Shown here one piece after another: positions 62,630 to 64,000 of a DNA stretch of 64,000 bases; positions within the stretch are counted from its first letter, which is position 1; every line of letters begins with the position of its first letter. Source of the DNA: an uncultured Bryobacteraceae bacterium (GTDB lineage Bacteria; Acidobacteriota; Terriglobia; Bryobacterales; Bryobacteraceae). The stretch spans positions 20,579 to 84,578 of the forward strand of contig CALJAM010000012.1 in NCBI GenBank assembly GCA_938027685.1. Direction: 5' to 3'. A program made the position numbers and the translations under genes. The notes beneath the pieces were generated by a model. It was given only the letters and a program-made list of their open reading frames with translations, was not told the DNA's origin and searched no databases.

Positions 62630-63943
62630 TCAGACTTTGGCCAGTTCCGAGCGGTGCGCCCAGACCTTCTCGAACGCTTTTACGTACTGCTCGATTAGCT
62701 CCGGCGCTTCGCCGTAAAAGAGCGGCAGGAAGAAATGGGTCCGGTTGACCTGCTCGGAGCCCGGCATGCGTTCGGGGATGACGGGCGGATGGTGCCACCA
62801 CTTGGCTTCGGCGTAAATGGCGCACTTATGTTGCTCGGGGTAAACCCACGTGCTGGCCCGCACGCCTTCCGCCTTGAGCGCCTTGATCAACGTCTCGCGC
62901 GAGAAGCCGGCTTTGGCCTCGTCGAAGAAGAGCATGTTGCCCGAATAATACACACGCGTCTGATCCTTGCGGCAGTAAGGCTCCGAGATGCCCGGCAACT
63001 GCAGCAGTCGGTCGTTGAGCCGGCGCACGTTGGCGCGCACCAGCGCGTTGCGCTCGTCGAGGCCGCGCAGCTGCTGACGGGCCACGGCAGCGGCGAAGGG
63101 GTGCATCCGGTATTTCTGGCCGAAGCCGGTTTCCACGTACTTGCGGTAGGGGCTGTCCTTGGGAAACTTGGGCGGATCTTCGTAGTGGCCGAAGGCCGCC
63201 GCCCGTTCGTAGTACTCGCGGGTCTGGTACATGCCCATGCCGCCTTCGACCGCAGGCAGCACCTTGGTGGTCTGGAAGCTGAAGATCGCCATGGCGCCCC
63301 AGGTTCCGATCTTCTTGCCCTGCATCTCGGCGCCGTGGGCATGGGCGGCGTCTTCGCACAGAATGAGGCCCTTCTCGCGGGCGAAGTCCGCGATCTTATC
63401 CATTTCGCAGGGCAAGCCCCAGGAGTGCATGACCACGATCGCTTTGGTGCGCGGGGTCAGCTTGCGTTTGGCGTCGTCCAAATCGAAGGTCGCCGTGCGC
63501 GGGTTGATGTCGACGAAGATCGGCACGCAGCCGAAGAAGCGCATGCAGAGGCAGGTGGCGAAGAAGGTGTAGGAAGGCACCATGATCTCGCTGCCCGGCG
63601 GAAGGTCCAGCGCGAAGTACATCGAGGTGAGCGCGCTGGTGCCGTTCATGTGGCTTTTGCAGTAAGGGATCCCGGTGTATTCCTTCCACTCCTTTTCGAG
63701 TTGCGGGGCCTCGTCGTAGAAGCGGCCGCTATCGATGAGCCTGTGCAGCGCTTCTTTCTCGGCCGGGCCGTAGCGCGGCCATCGGGTCAGCGCGCTGTGC
63801 TCGCGATCCGGGAAGGTGACGGTCTTCGGGCCCCCGAAGAGGGCCGGCTTCTCCTGCATGGGACGGGCGAGGGCTGCTCCGGCGGCCAGCGCAGTTCCCG
63901 CCTTGACGAACGTACGACGACTCGCCTTGTTTTCCGACGGCAT
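62630..63943 (-). CDS. DegT/DnrJ/EryC1-family aminotransferase with Tat signal
   Basis: A 437-residue PLP aminotransferase of the sugar-nucleotide type. PLP lysine K227 in FSFQTTKVLPAVEGG and aspartate D198 in CEDAAHAHG are where expected. Unusually it begins with a twin-arginine signal (SRRTFVKAGTALAAG, R9-R10) leading to LARPM, so it is predicted to be exported folded, whereas most DegT enzymes act in the cytoplasm on nucleotide sugars. Start ATG 63943 is taken from that signal; the frame continues upstream. Substrate unknown. Confidence 0.88.
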   Translation of the reverse strand: MPSENKASRRTFVKAGTALAAGAALARPMQEKPALFGGPKTVTFPDREHSALTRWPRYGPAEKEALHRLIDSGRFYDEAPQLEKEWKEYTGIPYCKSHMNGTSALTSMYFALDLPPGSEIMVPSYTFFATCLCMRFFGCVPIFVDINPRTATFDLDDAKRKLTPRTKAIVVMHSWGLPCEMDKIADFAREKGLILCEDAAHAHGAEMQGKKIGTWGAMAIFSFQTTKVLPAVEGGMGMYQTREYYERAAAFGHYEDPPKFPKDSPYRKYVETGFGQKYRMHPFAAAVARQQLRGLDERNALVRANVRRLNDRLLQLPGISEPYCRKDQTRVYYSGNMLFFDEAKAGFSRETLIKALKAEGVRASTWVYPEQHKCAIYAEAKWWHHPPVIPERMPGSEQVNRTHFFLPLFYGEAPELIEQYVKAFEKVWAHRSELAKV

Positions 63944-64000
63944 GGCAGTGCTCCGCGGGGATTCTAACACATCGGGCCCTACCTGACGGCGATCGTCGTG

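Noticed and set aside
1..64000. tRNA, rRNA, CRISPR arrays and insertion sequences
   Set aside because: No clover-leaf signatures, conserved rRNA sequence, regularly spaced repeats or transposase motifs were recognised by eye.

Overview
The window is 64 kb of GC-rich, densely packed bacterial chromosome. Genes run in long co-directional operons with many 1-4 base stop/start overlaps. No rRNA, tRNA, CRISPR array, insertion sequence or prophage was recognised. The gene content points to a Gram-negative aerobe (BamA, Skp/OmpH, NDH-1, Tat-exported enzymes, type VI secretion genes). An Acidobacteriota-type genome, perhaps Bryobacterales/Solibacter-like, fits best because of the ECF sigma / HEAT anti-sigma / DUF4097 / PDZ operon, the repeated Tat-exported Gfo/Idh/MocA proteins, the DUF1080 protein and the class V aminotransferase-SerA pair. 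This placement is inference; no marker phylogeny was possible.

Layout. 1-583: TrpB2-type tryptophan synthase beta chain, cut by the window edge. 648-5328 (minus): the conserved translation/secretion operon ffh-rpsP-khpA-rimM-trmD-rplS-rnhB plus a small membrane protein. 5478-7020: exosortase and EpsI-like partner, followed at 8460-9341 by an ExeA/PEP-CTERM-locus type ATPase, with a Tat-exported oxidoreductase between. 9403-13214: threonine dehydratase, then a class V aminotransferase overlapping serA (serine synthesis). 13510-22863 (minus): nuoCDIJKLMNH, a complex I operon lacking A, B, E, F and G. 23030-28968: DUF58 protein, APC permease, DUF1080 protein, and an ABC-2 exporter with a lipoprotein. 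29011-33221: argS, ispG, YjbQ-family and DUF2203 genes. 33259-34117: an arsM pseudogene with three lesions. 34305-37192: aspartate aminotransferase overlapping pckA. 37336-41044 (minus): the ECF envelope-stress style operon. 41139-44475: nadB, a Na+/Ca2+-exchanger-like protein and a membrane protein. 44691-48349: bamA and ompH/skp. 48549-53527 (minus): polX, an active/inactive M16 peptidase pair and a NUDIX hydrolase. 53560-54960: a second Tat-exported Gfo/Idh/MocA protein. 55205-62569: tssK-tssL-tssM-ppkA, a type VI secretion block without sheath, tube or remaining baseplate genes. 62630-63943: a DegT-family aminotransferase with a Tat signal.

The most interesting unit is the tssK-tssL-tssM-kinase operon. 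Its kinase carries a C-terminal formylglycine-generating-enzyme-like domain that lacks the catalytic cysteine pair, and TssM has a deviant P-loop. Other points worth a second look are the arsM wreck, the complex I gene complement, the Tat-exported aminotransferase, the HEAT-repeat anti-sigma factor, and a recurring promoter layout in which a -10 hexamer sits 7-11 bases from a start codon that has no Shine-Dalgarno sequence, suggesting leaderless mRNAs.
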